64,000 nucleotides of DNA from Pseudoalteromonas shioyasakiensis (GTDB lineage Bacteria; Pseudomonadota; Gammaproteobacteria; Enterobacterales; Alteromonadaceae): NCBI RefSeq assembly GCF_001550135.1, contig NZ_LRUE01000015.1, positions 682,001-746,000 on the forward strand, in the 5' to 3' direction. The notes beneath the pieces are model-generated. The model was not told the DNA's origin. It saw nothing but the letters and a program-made list of their open reading frames with translations, and searched no databases. Positions 8,445 through 18,470 of the stretch are shown here, in pieces. Position 1 is the first letter of the stretch; each line of letters begins with the position of its first letter. Both the position numbers and the translations under genes were made by a program.

Positions 8445-8881
8445 CAAAAATCATTGGTCTTTTGTAAGTTCTTTAACCAATCGAACAAATCATTATCGTA
8501 GCGCTTTAGACGCTGTTGATGTTTGTCATTAAGGCTATAAAAAGGCGCAATACAAATATACTTTTCGCCCATAATAAGTACTAAGCGCAAACCAAAAAAT
8601 GAGTAATGGTGAATAAACTGCACTTGTCTTGCATGCATATGACGGCATTGTCCAAATAAATTACGGTAATGCACACCATGGCGACACACCGTTAAATTAC
8701 GCTTTGAATTAAACACCAACAGCGCTAATAGTAATGAAACAGTGCACAGTAAAAAACTAAAAAGTAAGCTGCTCACTTCTGATGAGCTATAAATGAATCC
8801 CACAAATAAGATTACGTTAAATGCAGCTAGCAGTGCCCATCCCCTAAACTCATAGCGCTTTTCTAAATCAATGACCTTCAT
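8441..8881 (-). CDS. Hypothetical membrane protein with two transmembrane segments
   Basis: A 146-residue protein not assigned to a family. After a charged start (MKVIDLEKRYEFRG) come two adjacent transmembrane segments (about 17-35 and 41-60), then a soluble part with alternating strands (LTVCRHGVHYRNLFGQCRHMHARQVQFIHHY) that looks like a small PH-like or bacterial-membrane-flanked beta domain. The start at 8881 is preferred because AGGAAC is well placed; an in-frame ATG at 8956 gives a longer N-terminus without a clear ribosome site. Confidence 0.65.
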   Translation of the reverse strand: MKVIDLEKRYEFRGWALLAAFNVILFVGFIYSSSEVSSLLFSFLLCTVSLLLALLVFNSKRNLTVCRHGVHYRNLFGQCRHMHARQVQFIHHYSFFGLRLVLIMGEKYICIAPFYSLNDKHQQRLKRYDNDLFDWLKNLQKTNDFC

Positions 8882-9104
8882 TTTTGTTCCTAGATTTTTA
8901 TTTTTTGCGATGGTGTCAGCAAAATGTGGAAGAAAAATGGATTTACCTAAAAGCACGCTAAATTAGCATTTATTTTATTCTCACTTTCAGCTTGTTACAT
9001 AAAAGGTACAAAGGTGTTGATCGAAACTTATCATTAGCAATTCAAGTTACATTAAGTTTTAGTTATTACACTATTAGTAAATTTTTAGAACACAAAGGGA
9101 AGAA

Positions 9105-10106
9105 ATGATGAACTTTAAAACTACATTACTTAGCAGCGCCGTTTTATTTGCACTTGTTGGTTGTGGCTCAGATGACGACAAGAACGATTCGGTTGATCCT
9201 CAGCCGCAAACTGCACAGTTCACGTTAGGTGTGTCTGATGCACCTGTAACAGGTTTAAAAGCTGTAAATGTTGTGTTTGATTCAATCACATTGAAAACCC
9301 AAGGTGGTGAAGAGTTCACTTTTGAGACCCGTGAAGATGATGATGAAACCATGCCTGAAATGGTTAATTTATTAGACTACACAGGTGATGATGTATTTTC
9401 TTTATTAGAAGATGAAGAAGTAGCTGCGGGTGAATATCAATGGATCCGTGCAGATGTCATCAATGGTGACACAAACGATTTAACCATGACTTCGCATGTT
9501 GTTTACGAAGATGACAGCATTGCACCACTGGTTGTTAAACGTAAAGGCAACGATGGTATCGGTGAAATTCAACTTGATGGTTTTACCCTAAACCAAGCTG
9601 GTAACGAGTTTGTTATTGAATTTGACCTTAAAAAGTCACTAGTTGATCCACAAAATAGTGATGAGATCTTCTTAAAACCACGCGGTGTTCGCTTAGAAAA
9701 CCTTGCTGAATCTGAAGATATCGAAGGCACTGTAAGCGATGTACTTATCGCTAACTGTGAAACTGATAATATCGATATCGCACTGGAAGATGGCTCATTC
9801 GGTCATGCTGTTTACTTATATAGCAGCGATGTTGAAATGCCAATGGACAACTATGAAGTTAACGAAGATGAAACACCATTAGATGCACCTCTTGCAACGG
9901 CGGATGTTGTTTTCGATAGCGAAGATAACCAATACGAATTTGAACTTGCGTTCATTCAACCTGGTGATTATCAACTTGCTTATACCTGTGCAGCACATAT
10001 CGATGACGTTGAAACGCAAGACGAAGCATTTACGCTTTATCAAGTAAAACCAATTACAGTAACATCGGGTGAAGACTTAGACGTGTCTTTCACTGTTTCT
10101 GAATAA
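9105..10106 (+). CDS. DUF4382 domain lipoprotein
   Basis: A 333-residue secreted lipoprotein. The signal peptide ends in lipobox LVGC at about residue 20, followed by an acidic linker (GSDDDKND). The DUF4382 domain begins near residue 38 (FTLGVSDAPVTGLKAVNVVFDSI) and extends past GEYQWIRADV. A second beta-rich domain follows, with one cysteine pair (ANCETDN and YTCAAH). DUF4382 proteins are cell-surface beta-sandwich proteins of unknown role. Monocistronic, with GGGAAG upstream and a strong terminator downstream. The ATG at 9108 is an equally possible start. Confidence 0.88.
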   Translation: MMNFKTTLLSSAVLFALVGCGSDDDKNDSVDPQPQTAQFTLGVSDAPVTGLKAVNVVFDSITLKTQGGEEFTFETREDDDETMPEMVNLLDYTGDDVFSLLEDEEVAAGEYQWIRADVINGDTNDLTMTSHVVYEDDSIAPLVVKRKGNDGIGEIQLDGFTLNQAGNEFVIEFDLKKSLVDPQNSDEIFLKPRGVRLENLAESEDIEGTVSDVLIANCETDNIDIALEDGSFGHAVYLYSSDVEMPMDNYEVNEDETPLDAPLATADVVFDSEDNQYEFELAFIQPGDYQLAYTCAAHIDDVETQDEAFTLYQVKPITVTSGEDLDVSFTVSE

Positions 10107-10123
10107 TATTGGCATACCCCATC

Positions 10124-10150
10124 AAAAGCCCGCACTGCGGGCTTTTTGTT
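10124..10150 (+). terminator. Strong Rho-independent terminator
   Basis: Perfect 10-bp stem AAAAGCCCGC/GCGGGCTTTT with loop ACT, then T-rich tail. It follows the DUF4382 gene and can work bidirectionally for the convergent chemoreceptor gene. Confidence 0.9.
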
Positions 10151-10152
10151 GT

Positions 10153-11469
10153 TTATAATGTATCGTAACGAATAATTACTTCGGATATTTGATCCACCAC
10201 TTTATCCGCACCGGTTTTAATGTCTTCCATGATCATGCTGACTTCTTCAACATTTTGCTGAGACTCGCCAGACAGAGCTTCGATTTCTTCGATAAGAGCC
10301 GTCATTTTTGCTGCGATTTCTTGCGTCTTACCAATTAAGCCTGATATTTCACTGGTCGACACAGAAGTACGTTGCGACAAATTTCTTACTTCATCGGCAA
10401 CCACCGCAAAGCCGCGGCCATGCTCCCCGGCTCTGGCAGCTTCAATCGCTGCATTTAAGGCAAGTAAGTTTGTTTGCTCTGCGATGCTATTAATGGTGGT
10501 TACAATTTCACCTATTTGTGATGACTGCTGCGCTAAAACATCCGACAGTTCGCGGGTTTGATGAACCTGCTCGCTCACTTTTTTTGAAGACGCAACACTA
10601 CTTAAAATTCGCTGCTGACCATTAGTCACGACTTGCGAGGTTTCTTCAGACGTGTGGCCGGCATTTTCAGCTGCATGTTTAACTTCTTCGGTGCTGTTAA
10701 CTCTGGCAGTGACATCAGATGCAAACTTAATGATCTGCGTCACTTTACCCTGTTTATTAAAAATAGGGTTATAGGTTGCCTCTAAGTAAAGCGGGCTGCC
10801 ATCACGTTTTTTACGAGAAAATTGCCCAGAGAAAATGCGCCCGTTAGCAAGCTCTTGCCAAAAGTTGGGGTTCTTTTGATAAAAGTCGTCATAACAAAAC
10901 AGTTTGTGATGCTGACCTTGGATTTCAGCAAGACTGTAACCTACAACATTTAAGAAATTATCATTTGCAGAAATAATATGACCATCCGGCGTAAAGCGGA
11001 TCATCGCGGTGCTTTTATTAACGGCATCATAGATTGCCGACATTTCATCAAGTTTTTCGACTTCTTTAGTAATTTCTGAAGCGAACTTAATTGCACAGCG
11101 CACCTTGCCATCATCACCGCGTACCGGAAAGTAGGTTGCACGCAGCCAAATATTTTCGCCGGCACCATTTATGCGCGAGAAAACCCCTGACTTTGCTTGG
11201 CCTCTAGCAATATCTTGCCAAAACGTTTGATACTCTTTTGAGCTGCTATATTCAGGCGCACAAAACTTACTATGATGCTGACCAATAATATCGCCAGCTT
11301 GCACTTTCATTGTTTTACAAAACAAATCATTGGCTTCGAGAACAGTTCCATCTGGTGTAAATTCGATATAAGCAATATTTTCTCTGATCCCAGCTAAATA
11401 TTGCTGACTTTTATCAACATCATGCTGCAAGGCATCAATGAGTTGATCTTTATTTTTACTAAACCACAT
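10153..11469 (-). CDS. Soluble PAS-PAS chemoreceptor, BdlA-like (paralogue 1 of 3)
   Basis: A 438-residue cytoplasmic signal transducer without transmembrane segments. A short coiled N-terminus starting [10 protein letters not shown] is followed by PAS 1 (about 25-130) and PAS 2 (about 145-255), each with PAC-like ends ([24 protein letters not shown]), then an MCP signalling domain with the hairpin tip [20 protein letters not shown]. This is the architecture of Pseudomonas BdlA, which governs biofilm dispersion; heme or flavin in the PAS domains is possible but not shown. Paralogues lie at 17043-18362 and 21357-22655. Confidence 0.92.
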   Translation of the reverse strand: MWFSKNKDQLIDALQHDVDKSQQYLAGIRENIAYIEFTPDGTVLEANDLFCKTMKVQAGDIIGQHHSKFCAPEYSSSKEYQTFWQDIARGQAKSGVFSRINGAGENIWLRATYFPVRGDDGKVRCAIKFASEITKEVEKLDEMSAIYDAVNKSTAMIRFTPDGHIISANDNFLNVVGYSLAEIQGQHHKLFCYDDFYQKNPNFWQELANGRIFSGQFSRKKRDGSPLYLEATYNPIFNKQGKVTQIIKFASDVTARVNSTEEVKHAAENAGHTSEETSQVVTNGQQRILSSVASSKKVSEQVHQTRELSDVLAQQSSQIGEIVTTINSIAEQTNLLALNAAIEAARAGEHGRGFAVVADEVRNLSQRTSVSTSEISGLIGKTQEIAAKMTALIEEIEALSGESQQNVEEVSMIMEDIKTGADKVVDQISEVIIRYDTL

Positions 11470-11663
11470 TGAAACACCAGTTATTAGGGTAGTTAAATAA
11501 ATATTAGCTCAGTAGCACAAGAAATAGAATTACAAAATGGTTCTTTTTTCTTAATGATTAACAGGTTAACCAACTGCCAGTTCTAACACTCAAGCGCTTT
11601 CTTCTTAAACATTGAGCAAATATATAATATTATAAGCCTTACCTAAACAGCCTAGGCTTTGTT

Positions 11664-13256
11664 ATGACCTCGCGTATTCTCAAATCGATTTTTTACTCAT
11701 CTTTTCTATTAGGCTCTGCTGTATTTTTGCAAGGCTGCCAAGAACAACCTCAATCAGATCAAATCGCCGTCACTGGCGGGCTTATCCAAGGGCAAAAAGA
11801 AGGGCGTTTTATTGCCTATAAAGGCATTCCGTATGCTGCACCTCCGGTGGGAGAGTTACGCTGGCGAGCACCAGAGCCTGTGCCTAAGTGGCAAGATGTA
11901 AAAGTACTTAACGATTATGCGCCTGACTGTATGCAAAAACCATTTGCAGCCGATGCAGCACCGCTTACAACAACCCCTTCGGAAGATTGCCTTTATTTAA
12001 ATGTATTTAAACCCACTAAACACAGCGATACCCCTTACCCTGTTGTGGTTTGGATACACGGTGGTGGCTTTGTAAACGGTGGCGCATCACCCGCTGTTTA
12101 TTCAGGTGAGAGCTTTGCTAAACAAGGGGTTATTTTTGTTAGCTTTAATTATCGCCTAGGCCGATTTGGCTTTTTTGCGCACCCTGCTCTTAGTCGTTTT
12201 GAGAACGATGCACTGGGCAACTACGCTTTAATGGATCAAATTGCGGCTCTAGAATGGGTTAAACAAAATATCGCTCAATTTGGTGGTGATGCTGCAAAAG
12301 TAACACTCATGGGTGAATCTGCGGGGGGCGCATCGGTACATGCGATGATGCAAACCCCTGCTGCTAATGGCTTATTCCAGCAAGCGATTATTATGTCAGC
12401 AGGCGGACGAGAGCTTTTTAAGCAGTTGCCTCTAACTAGTGATGATGACACCGTATTAAGCGCCGAAAAAATTGGCGAAAACTTTGCCAAGCAACACACC
12501 ATTTTAGGCAGTGATGAAAATGCCCTTGCTGCACTACGTGAGTTATCTGCCGAAGACGTGGTTGATGACCTAAATCTGAGCACATTAAACCGACAAAATG
12601 ATGTTGAACCTACGTACGTTGGCGGGCCAATTATTGATGGCACCATCATCAATTCGGCGACTGAAGCGCGCTTGAGTAAAGGCACATTTAGCCATGTTGC
12701 GACCATGGTTGGCACAACAGATATGGATTTAGGCTTTGCTAATTTTGCTTCTAAAGAGGCGTTATTCGCAAGTTTTGCTCCACACAGTACACAAGCAAAA
12801 ATGACTTACGATGCAAGCGGCGAAACGCCATTGCCTTTACTCAATTACCAAGTTGGTCAAGATGCTTTAATGCAAGAGCCTGCAAGGTTCGTTGCAAAAC
12901 GTGTGACAGATATGGGGAAAGATGCCTTTTTGTATCGTTTTGGTTATGTGGCGCAAACCTTAGATAAACCTGGTGCAGAGCACGCTAGCGAAATTCCATA
13001 CTTTTTTAATACTGTGGCAGCGAAATATGGTCATGTCACCACTGAGCAAGATAAGCAAGCCGCTAAAATAGTGCACCGTTATGTGACGAATTTTATTAAA
13101 TTAGGCACACCAAATGGCCCGGGTTTACCGACTTGGCAAGCATATAAAAATGATGAATCTTTTATACTGCAAATGAGTAAATCAGGGACTGCAGAGTTTT
13201 TACCGGATCCCTTACAAGCAAGGTTAAACATCACAGAAACAAAAGCTGAAAATTAA
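11664..13256 (+). CDS. Type-B carboxylesterase, lipoprotein
   Basis: A 530-residue alpha/beta-hydrolase of the carboxylesterase/para-nitrobenzyl-esterase family. The signal peptide ends in a lipobox-like LQGC near residue 25, so it is probably anchored in the outer membrane. Family motifs are clear: FIAYKGIPYAAPPVGELRW, EDCLYLNVF, the oxyanion-hole WIHGGGF, and the nucleophile elbow GESAGG with Ser near residue 219. The catalytic His is probably in GAEHASEIP near residue 439. Substrates of such enzymes are carboxylic esters; this one is unknown. It is monocistronic, closed by a strong terminator. Confidence 0.92.
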   Translation: MTSRILKSIFYSSFLLGSAVFLQGCQEQPQSDQIAVTGGLIQGQKEGRFIAYKGIPYAAPPVGELRWRAPEPVPKWQDVKVLNDYAPDCMQKPFAADAAPLTTTPSEDCLYLNVFKPTKHSDTPYPVVVWIHGGGFVNGGASPAVYSGESFAKQGVIFVSFNYRLGRFGFFAHPALSRFENDALGNYALMDQIAALEWVKQNIAQFGGDAAKVTLMGESAGGASVHAMMQTPAANGLFQQAIIMSAGGRELFKQLPLTSDDDTVLSAEKIGENFAKQHTILGSDENALAALRELSAEDVVDDLNLSTLNRQNDVEPTYVGGPIIDGTIINSATEARLSKGTFSHVATMVGTTDMDLGFANFASKEALFASFAPHSTQAKMTYDASGETPLPLLNYQVGQDALMQEPARFVAKRVTDMGKDAFLYRFGYVAQTLDKPGAEHASEIPYFFNTVAAKYGHVTTEQDKQAAKIVHRYVTNFIKLGTPNGPGLPTWQAYKNDESFILQMSKSGTAEFLPDPLQARLNITETKAEN

Positions 13257-13259
13257 TCA

Positions 13260-13291
13260 AATAAGGCGCTTAATATAAGCGCCTTATTTTT
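13260..13291. terminator. Bidirectional terminator between esterase and sirtuin genes
   Basis: A perfect 13-bp stem (AATAAGGCGCTTA/TAAGCGCCTTATT) with a 3-nt loop, with T-tracts on both sides, between convergent genes. Confidence 0.9.
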
Positions 13292-14009
13292 ACCCTTGCT
13301 GCTGAACATACTCAAGTGCAGTCATTTTGTGATATGTCACATTAGGATGAAATACATGAGTAGGATCTGGGTCAACCACTTCAATTGGCGTGCCTTGACT
13401 GCGTGCAATATCGAGTGCCATTTGGGTAATATTGACGCTAAATGAGGTGCCAATAAAGACGATTTTATCGGCATCAAGCATACGCTGTTGCGCCTCAGAG
13501 ATTCGATAAAGCTCAGTGTAGTATTCGTCAAATAACAACACGTAAGGCTTAAACGACTCGTTGAGCTTGGGGCTTTCATTAATAATATTGAACACCTCAA
13601 GTAGTGAGTGGTGGAGGTTGTCTTCGTTGACTTTATCCCACGGCGCGTTAAAAGCCATTACATCGTCACCTTGATGGTGAAACAGTGTCATTTGATCTAA
13701 ACGACCATGAATCGCAATAAAGTCAGTGTTACCTGCTTTACCATCAAGGCCATCGATATTTTGCGTAATGAGATTTTTATCACTCAACCAATGATGCACC
13801 TCATTGGGACCGTGATGGCGATAGGTTGCAAAACGATGATAATACCAAGCTAAAAATTCGCGGGGATTATTTTCGTACATAGCACGCGTTGCCATTTCCA
13901 TCGGCGTATAATTTTTGCTGCCAATGGTCCAATAACCATCCTCGCCACGAAAGGTCGGTATACCGCTAGCGGCACTCACTCCCGCCCCTGTAATATAGAG
14001 TGTATTCAT
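13290..14009 (-). CDS. SIR2-family NAD-dependent deacylase without zinc cysteines
   Basis: A 239-residue sirtuin. The NAD-binding signature GAGVSAASGIPTFRG starts at residue 8, followed by TQNIDGLDGKAG and the catalytic His in AIHGRLDQ. GTSFSVNI and EVVDPDPT match the later NAD-binding segments. Normal sirtuins carry four cysteines binding a structural zinc after the HG motif; here the whole protein contains no cysteine, so the zinc module is lost or replaced by the segment LFHHQGDDVMAFNAPWD. Activity could be deacylation or ADP-ribosylation. The start overlaps the stop of the Kelch gene by ATGA, so the two are translationally coupled. Confidence 0.88.
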   Translation of the reverse strand: MNTLYITGAGVSAASGIPTFRGEDGYWTIGSKNYTPMEMATRAMYENNPREFLAWYYHRFATYRHHGPNEVHHWLSDKNLITQNIDGLDGKAGNTDFIAIHGRLDQMTLFHHQGDDVMAFNAPWDKVNEDNLHHSLLEVFNIINESPKLNESFKPYVLLFDEYYTELYRISEAQQRMLDADKIVFIGTSFSVNITQMALDIARSQGTPIEVVDPDPTHVFHPNVTYHKMTALEYVQQQG

Positions 14010-15028
14010 AGAGATAACTTTACCTTGTAACCAAGTGCATCGGCTGTCACTTGTTGATTATTATCCATACCACCAAGACGATACAAACTTCCTTGGTGCT
14101 CTAATAAACCTCGATGATCCATGCTCGCGGTACCGGCTTTTGGCATCACTTGCCACGTGTTTTTATCAACATCAAAGCGCCAAACATGATCACTCGCTGG
14201 CGCTGGTTTACCATCGTACCCCATACCATTGTAGTTATATGGGTTATCAGAGCCGCCCATCATATAAATGTCGCCATTAAAACTGGTTGCTGCCATACGG
14301 TAATGGGCAACACCTGTTGGGTGTGGCACGGTACGCCAATCTATCTTTAATGGGTTATCAGCATCAATCGTACCTTTTAAGCACTGTGCAACCGCAGCGA
14401 AAGAACGGCGTTTATCAGCATTCGCCTGTGTTTTAACGCCATCACATACCAATATAGTGTTTCCACTAATTGCCGCCGCTTGGCCAAACACCGGTTGACC
14501 TAAAAATGGCGAAGCCTGTTGCCAAGTATCCGTTTGCGTATCATACACTTGTACTAAGTTAACATTGCCATCGTTATGCCAACCACTGACTAAATAGATA
14601 TAACGCTGCTGGTACGAAAGCGCCACGCTGTCATCCACCGGCACTGGCATATTGGCCAGTTGCGTATATGAATTAGAGAGCACATCATAGCGATATACAT
14701 CGGGTGTAGAGATTTCTTGATGATCGGCGCTAACGGTATACCCACCAAATACATAGGCATGTTGACCCACACCCACCGCAGTACTCGCCAAGCGGCCACT
14801 AAGAGGCAACGTACTTGGTACGGCTTTAGCTGCTTGCCACGCCTTATCGCCCACTTTAAGGACCCACACTTTATTGTGAACATCTGTATGTGCTTTGCCT
14901 GAGCTCAAGCCCATAAAGCTTAAAAAGTATGCTTGTTCATCAATAACAACTTTGGCTACAGCGTTGTTCGCGACGGGTTCAGGTAAGGCAGGTATGGTTG
15001 CAAGTGCAATAGAAAATAACAGGCTCAT
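14006..15028 (-). CDS. Secreted Kelch-repeat beta-propeller protein
   Basis: A 340-residue protein with a short hydrophobic N-terminus (MSLLFSIALATIPALPEPVA) that looks like a signal peptide. Repeated blades follow, each with a motif like HAYVFGGYT, RYIYLVSGWH, DIYMMGGSDNP and LYRLGGMDNN, with W/Y partners (AWQAA, SYTQLANMP, TWQQASP, TWQVMP): about six Kelch repeats. The general form resembles NanM-like sialic-acid mutarotases, but no sugar-gene context supports that role. It overlaps the sirtuin gene by 4 bp, an odd pairing of a probable periplasmic protein with a cytoplasmic deacylase. Confidence 0.85.
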   Translation of the reverse strand: MSLLFSIALATIPALPEPVANNAVAKVVIDEQAYFLSFMGLSSGKAHTDVHNKVWVLKVGDKAWQAAKAVPSTLPLSGRLASTAVGVGQHAYVFGGYTVSADHQEISTPDVYRYDVLSNSYTQLANMPVPVDDSVALSYQQRYIYLVSGWHNDGNVNLVQVYDTQTDTWQQASPFLGQPVFGQAAAISGNTILVCDGVKTQANADKRRSFAAVAQCLKGTIDADNPLKIDWRTVPHPTGVAHYRMAATSFNGDIYMMGGSDNPYNYNGMGYDGKPAPASDHVWRFDVDKNTWQVMPKAGTASMDHRGLLEHQGSLYRLGGMDNNQQVTADALGYKVKLSL

Positions 15029-15096
15029 AAATTAAATAGGTAACTTAACACATCGCTAAAGAATACCATTTTATGAGCCTGAAGAAAGGCTCGCTA

Positions 15097-15726
15097 TTAG
15101 TAAGCAATACTAATACGTTGATTTAAATGAGCTGCCGATTGTGCTTCATCAAGCATCGCTTTAGCATAATCAGTGACTGATATTTTGCTTTCGCCGTTTG
15201 CATCAGTAAAGAAGCTGTCGCCACCAACACGGTACGGGCCTTCTGACTCACCTGGGTAAATGACCGCAGCTGGTGATACAAAAGTCCAAGCTGTATCTGC
15301 TGTTGATGCTCTAAATACATCAAGTGCTTCACCTTGAGCTATGGCTTCTGCTTTGTATTCAGCAGGAAAGTCTGGGCTTGATACCAGTGTTACACCAGGT
15401 GCCACTTCTAAGCTACCTGCACCACCCACCCATAAAATGCGTGTGCCTGTACCTGCAAGCGCGTTTAATAATTGCTTTGCTGTGTTTGCAACAATTTCAT
15501 GGTTACCTAAAGCACGACCACCAATTGCCGCAATAACAACATCACTACCTGCAGCTGCAGTTGCGATATCGTCTTTTGTTAAATCAAATTCAGTCACAGT
15601 AACGTTATCTTGAGTTACTTTACTTACGTCTCTAACTAATGCATTTACTTGATGACCACGTGCGATTGCTTCTGAAGTAATGTGGCTGCCAATCCAACCT
15701 GTTGCGCCAATAACTGCTAATTTCAT
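15097..15726 (-). CDS. NAD(P)-binding oxidoreductase, atypical SDR (NmrA/YwnB-like)
   Basis: A 209-residue Rossmann protein. The dinucleotide motif is GATGWIGSHI at residue 8, the glycine pattern of NAD(P)H-binding atypical SDRs. Later parts read VVIAAIGGRA and WTFVSPAAVIYPGESEG. Such proteins reduce flavins or quinones or act as NADP sensors; the exact role is unknown. GGAGAA precedes the ATG. Divergent from the LysR gene with about 100 bp between the starts, so LysR control is likely. Confidence 0.87.
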   Translation of the reverse strand: MKLAVIGATGWIGSHITSEAIARGHQVNALVRDVSKVTQDNVTVTEFDLTKDDIATAAAGSDVVIAAIGGRALGNHEIVANTAKQLLNALAGTGTRILWVGGAGSLEVAPGVTLVSSPDFPAEYKAEAIAQGEALDVFRASTADTAWTFVSPAAVIYPGESEGPYRVGGDSFFTDANGESKISVTDYAKAMLDEAQSAAHLNQRISIAY

Positions 15727-15828
15727 GAGGAATTCTCCGTTGTTTGTTTCAATGATTGCAGTTTACTTGTTCACTAATTACTGATAAATACACTAAATAG
15801 ATACACATTGTTTCACTTTAAGATACCA

Positions 15829-16713
15829 ATGGATAAACTCAATTCAATTACTAGCTTTGTCGAAGTTGCCCGTACAGGCAGTTTTACTCAGGCTGCAGAG
15901 CATTTAGGTTTAAGCCGATTACAAGTTTCTAGACATATTCAAGATATTGAAAAGTGGCTAAATTTAAGATTGTTTCATCGTACAACACGCAAAGTAAGTT
16001 TAACCCTTCAAGGCGAAGAAGCCCTTAGCTATTGCCAGCAAATATTAAATCAAGTATCTGATTTACAAAGCCGAGCGCATAGCCATAACAACGAATTAGT
16101 GGGTACTATTCGCGTTGCCTCACCGATTGGGCTTGGCCAACATAAACTGTTTGATGCCATTAAAGAGTTTACCAAACGCCATCCACAGACGCGCTTTGAA
16201 CTGTTACTTTCAGATAGTTTATCGCAGCTGGTTGATGACCGCGTTGATATCGCTTTGCGCTACATCCACCAGCCTGACGAAGGTCTTATTGCCCGTAAGC
16301 TAATGTATATCGCAACCGCCGTATGTGCTTCTAACGATTATTTAGCTGCGAACCCACCGATTAATGAGCCGAGTGAATTATCTGTTCACAATTGCCTTGT
16401 TCATAACAAACACACTATTTGGCAATTTCAACACGACGACAACACACAAAAAGTCACGGTTAAGGGCAACATTGTTGCCAACGATATGGGCGTACTTTTA
16501 AAAGCAGCAAAACAAGGAATCGGGGTAGCTCACCTACCATGTGATCTCGCCAATGACTATTTGGCATCAGGTGAGCTTGTAAAAGTACTGCCAGAGCACA
16601 CTACTATGGGCTCTCACTTATGGGCGGTGTACTTATCGCGTAACTTCCAACAAAATGTGGTGAGAGCGTTCATCGACTTTTTAGCAGAGCACTGGCAACA
16701 CGATATCTTATAA
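15829..16713 (+). CDS. LysR-family transcriptional regulator
   Basis: A 294-residue LysR regulator. N-terminal winged helix (LNSITSFVEVARTGSFTQAAEHLGLS, read in two parts, then QVSRHIQDIE), followed by a substrate-binding domain starting near residue 90 (GTIRVASPIGLGQH). It belongs to the AaeR/PecT-like branch with the VALRY-type motif (VDIALRYI). The start MDKLNSI at 15829 is chosen because it matches the family N-terminus; an in-frame ATG at 15808 gives seven more residues. It is divergent from the SDR gene at 15097-15726, its probable target. Confidence 0.9.
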   Translation: MDKLNSITSFVEVARTGSFTQAAEHLGLSRLQVSRHIQDIEKWLNLRLFHRTTRKVSLTLQGEEALSYCQQILNQVSDLQSRAHSHNNELVGTIRVASPIGLGQHKLFDAIKEFTKRHPQTRFELLLSDSLSQLVDDRVDIALRYIHQPDEGLIARKLMYIATAVCASNDYLAANPPINEPSELSVHNCLVHNKHTIWQFQHDDNTQKVTVKGNIVANDMGVLLKAAKQGIGVAHLPCDLANDYLASGELVKVLPEHTTMGSHLWAVYLSRNFQQNVVRAFIDFLAEHWQHDIL

Positions 16714-16758
16714 TCTAAACCTGCTGCAAATACGTATAGGCTATAAAAAGGAGCCGAA

Positions 16759-17010
16759 ATGCAGCACTTAGATCATGAAATATCACGCATCATAGAGATG
16801 GCGTGGGAAGATAGAACCCCGTTTGAAGCAATAAACCAACAGTTTGGATTAAACGAAAAAAACGTTATCGCGCTAATGCGTGAGCAATTAACACCTTCGA
16901 GTTTTAAACTTTGGCGAAAACGCGCAGCGGGTAGGCAAACCAAACACTTAAAACTACGCCATCCAGATATATCCCGTGGTTATTGTAAAACCCAATATAA
17001 ACATAGATAG
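16759..17010 (+). CDS. DUF2805 / TIGR03643 family protein
   Basis: An 83-residue protein with the family pattern: ISRIIEMAWEDRTPFEAINQQFGL, then ENNVIALMRE-like helix (EKNVIALMREQL), LKPSSFKLWRKR-like segment (SSFKLWRKRAAGR) and the conserved KHLKLRHP. The family is widespread in marine bacteria near photolyase-like genes; function unknown, with a helix-turn-helix look. Strong AAGGAG ribosome site. Confidence 0.85.
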   Translation: MQHLDHEISRIIEMAWEDRTPFEAINQQFGLNEKNVIALMREQLTPSSFKLWRKRAAGRQTKHLKLRHPDISRGYCKTQYKHR

Positions 17011-17042
17011 TTTACTCGGCTTAAAACCTAGTATGAAAAAGA

Positions 17043-18362
17043 TTACTGATTCAGTTGATTAGCAAATTGCCCTACTGCATCAACCACTTGCTGGGCACCG
17101 TGCTGTATGTCTTCCATCACTTGACCAGACTCATTTGATAAAGACACGCCTTGTTCAGCTTTCACCTTACCTTGCTCAATAACCTTTACTGTATTTTGCG
17201 TAAGTGACTGATTATTATTTACCACTTCAACAATTTCTTCGGTGGCTTTTGAGGTTCTTGAAGCAAGCTGTCTGACTTCATCAGCAACCACCGCAAAACC
17301 TCGACCTTGCTCACCGGCACGAGCGGCTTCAATTGCTGCGTTTAGCGCCAGCAAGTTCGTTTGCTCCGCAATGCTACTTATACTTTGCACAATGGCTGCA
17401 ATTTGTTGTGACTGTTTATCAAGAGCTGAAATCTCTTGGGCTGCTTGCTCCATCTGCTGGGCTAATTCATTCATCACCGTCATGGTGTTTTGTAACACCT
17501 CAGCCCCTTGTTGAGCCAGTTTATCGGTCTCAGTTGATGTGCCATACGCAATTTCGGCCGCTTGTGAAATTGCCTGTTCACGATTAACTTGCTCAGTGAT
17601 CACAGTGGCAAACTTCATCACTTTGTAAAGCTCACCAAAATCATTTGAAATGGGGTTGTATGAAGCTTCAAGCCACACTTCATTGCCATGACGGTCAACA
17701 CGTTTAAAGCGATCAACAACAAACTCACCACGCTTTAAGCGCTGCCAAAACTTCTCATACTCAGCTGACTCAGCAAGTTCAGGCTCACAAAACATACTAT
17801 GATGCTTGCCAACGATCTCATCTTTTTTATAACCCATACTCTCTAAAAACGGTTCATTTGCGTTAATAACCTTGCCCTCAAGGTCAAACTCAATAACCGC
17901 CATCGAGCGATAGATAGCATTAATAGTATCGCGCTGTTCACGAGAAGTAGAAATTGCATCGGTAAGCACAGTGCCGTAAATAGCAAAGTAATTAAGTTCG
18001 CCTTGCTCTGTGTGTACCGGGTGTGCAATCAAACGGAGCCACTCAAGCTTGCCATCATAGCGAGTTATTTGTAAGTGCCCTACTCCATGCTGCTGATTTT
18101 CAATGGCGTTTTTTAAGTCTTTAAATTGGTCAGTATTTCGAGATTGTTCAGTAATAATATCTTGGAAGGGCGAGTCAATTAGCTGGTTGTGCGAGTAGCC
18201 TAATTCATCTAAAAAGTTCTGGTTAATATAAGCCATCGTGCCATCAGCACGCAGCCTAAGCACCAACATCTCTTCATCAATACCCGAAGTGAGATCTTTT
18301 AGCGGATAAAGCTCAGCTTTTAACGCATCAATTTCAGCTTGTAAGGATTTACTAAACCACAT
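17043..18362 (-). CDS. Soluble PAS-PAS chemoreceptor, BdlA-like (paralogue 2 of 3)
   Basis: A 439-residue cytoplasmic transducer. N-terminus [18 protein letters not shown] (coiled), PAS 1 about 25-130, PAS 2 about 145-255 ([38 protein letters not shown]), then the MCP domain with [20 protein letters not shown] and [19 protein letters not shown]. The PAS 2 and signalling parts are nearly identical in wording to the protein at 21357-22655, so these two are the closest pair. PAS 1 is more divergent, suggesting different ligands or redox sensing. Confidence 0.92.
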   Translation of the reverse strand: MWFSKSLQAEIDALKAELYPLKDLTSGIDEEMLVLRLRADGTMAYINQNFLDELGYSHNQLIDSPFQDIITEQSRNTDQFKDLKNAIENQQHGVGHLQITRYDGKLEWLRLIAHPVHTEQGELNYFAIYGTVLTDAISTSREQRDTINAIYRSMAVIEFDLEGKVINANEPFLESMGYKKDEIVGKHHSMFCEPELAESAEYEKFWQRLKRGEFVVDRFKRVDRHGNEVWLEASYNPISNDFGELYKVMKFATVITEQVNREQAISQAAEIAYGTSTETDKLAQQGAEVLQNTMTVMNELAQQMEQAAQEISALDKQSQQIAAIVQSISSIAEQTNLLALNAAIEAARAGEQGRGFAVVADEVRQLASRTSKATEEIVEVVNNNQSLTQNTVKVIEQGKVKAEQGVSLSNESGQVMEDIQHGAQQVVDAVGQFANQLNQ

Positions 18363-18470
18363 AAAACGCCCTGATTTTTTATTAACGTGTTGTTGTTCAT
18401 AAAATTGTAGAACAATTAACGCAGGGCGCTACTTTAAAATAAGGAAAAAGAATTAAGAAAAGTAATTTAA

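Noticed and set aside
12275..12715. 146-residue frame on the strand opposite the carboxylesterase
   Set aside because: Antisense shadow of a well-supported gene, with low-complexity Ser/Ala wording.
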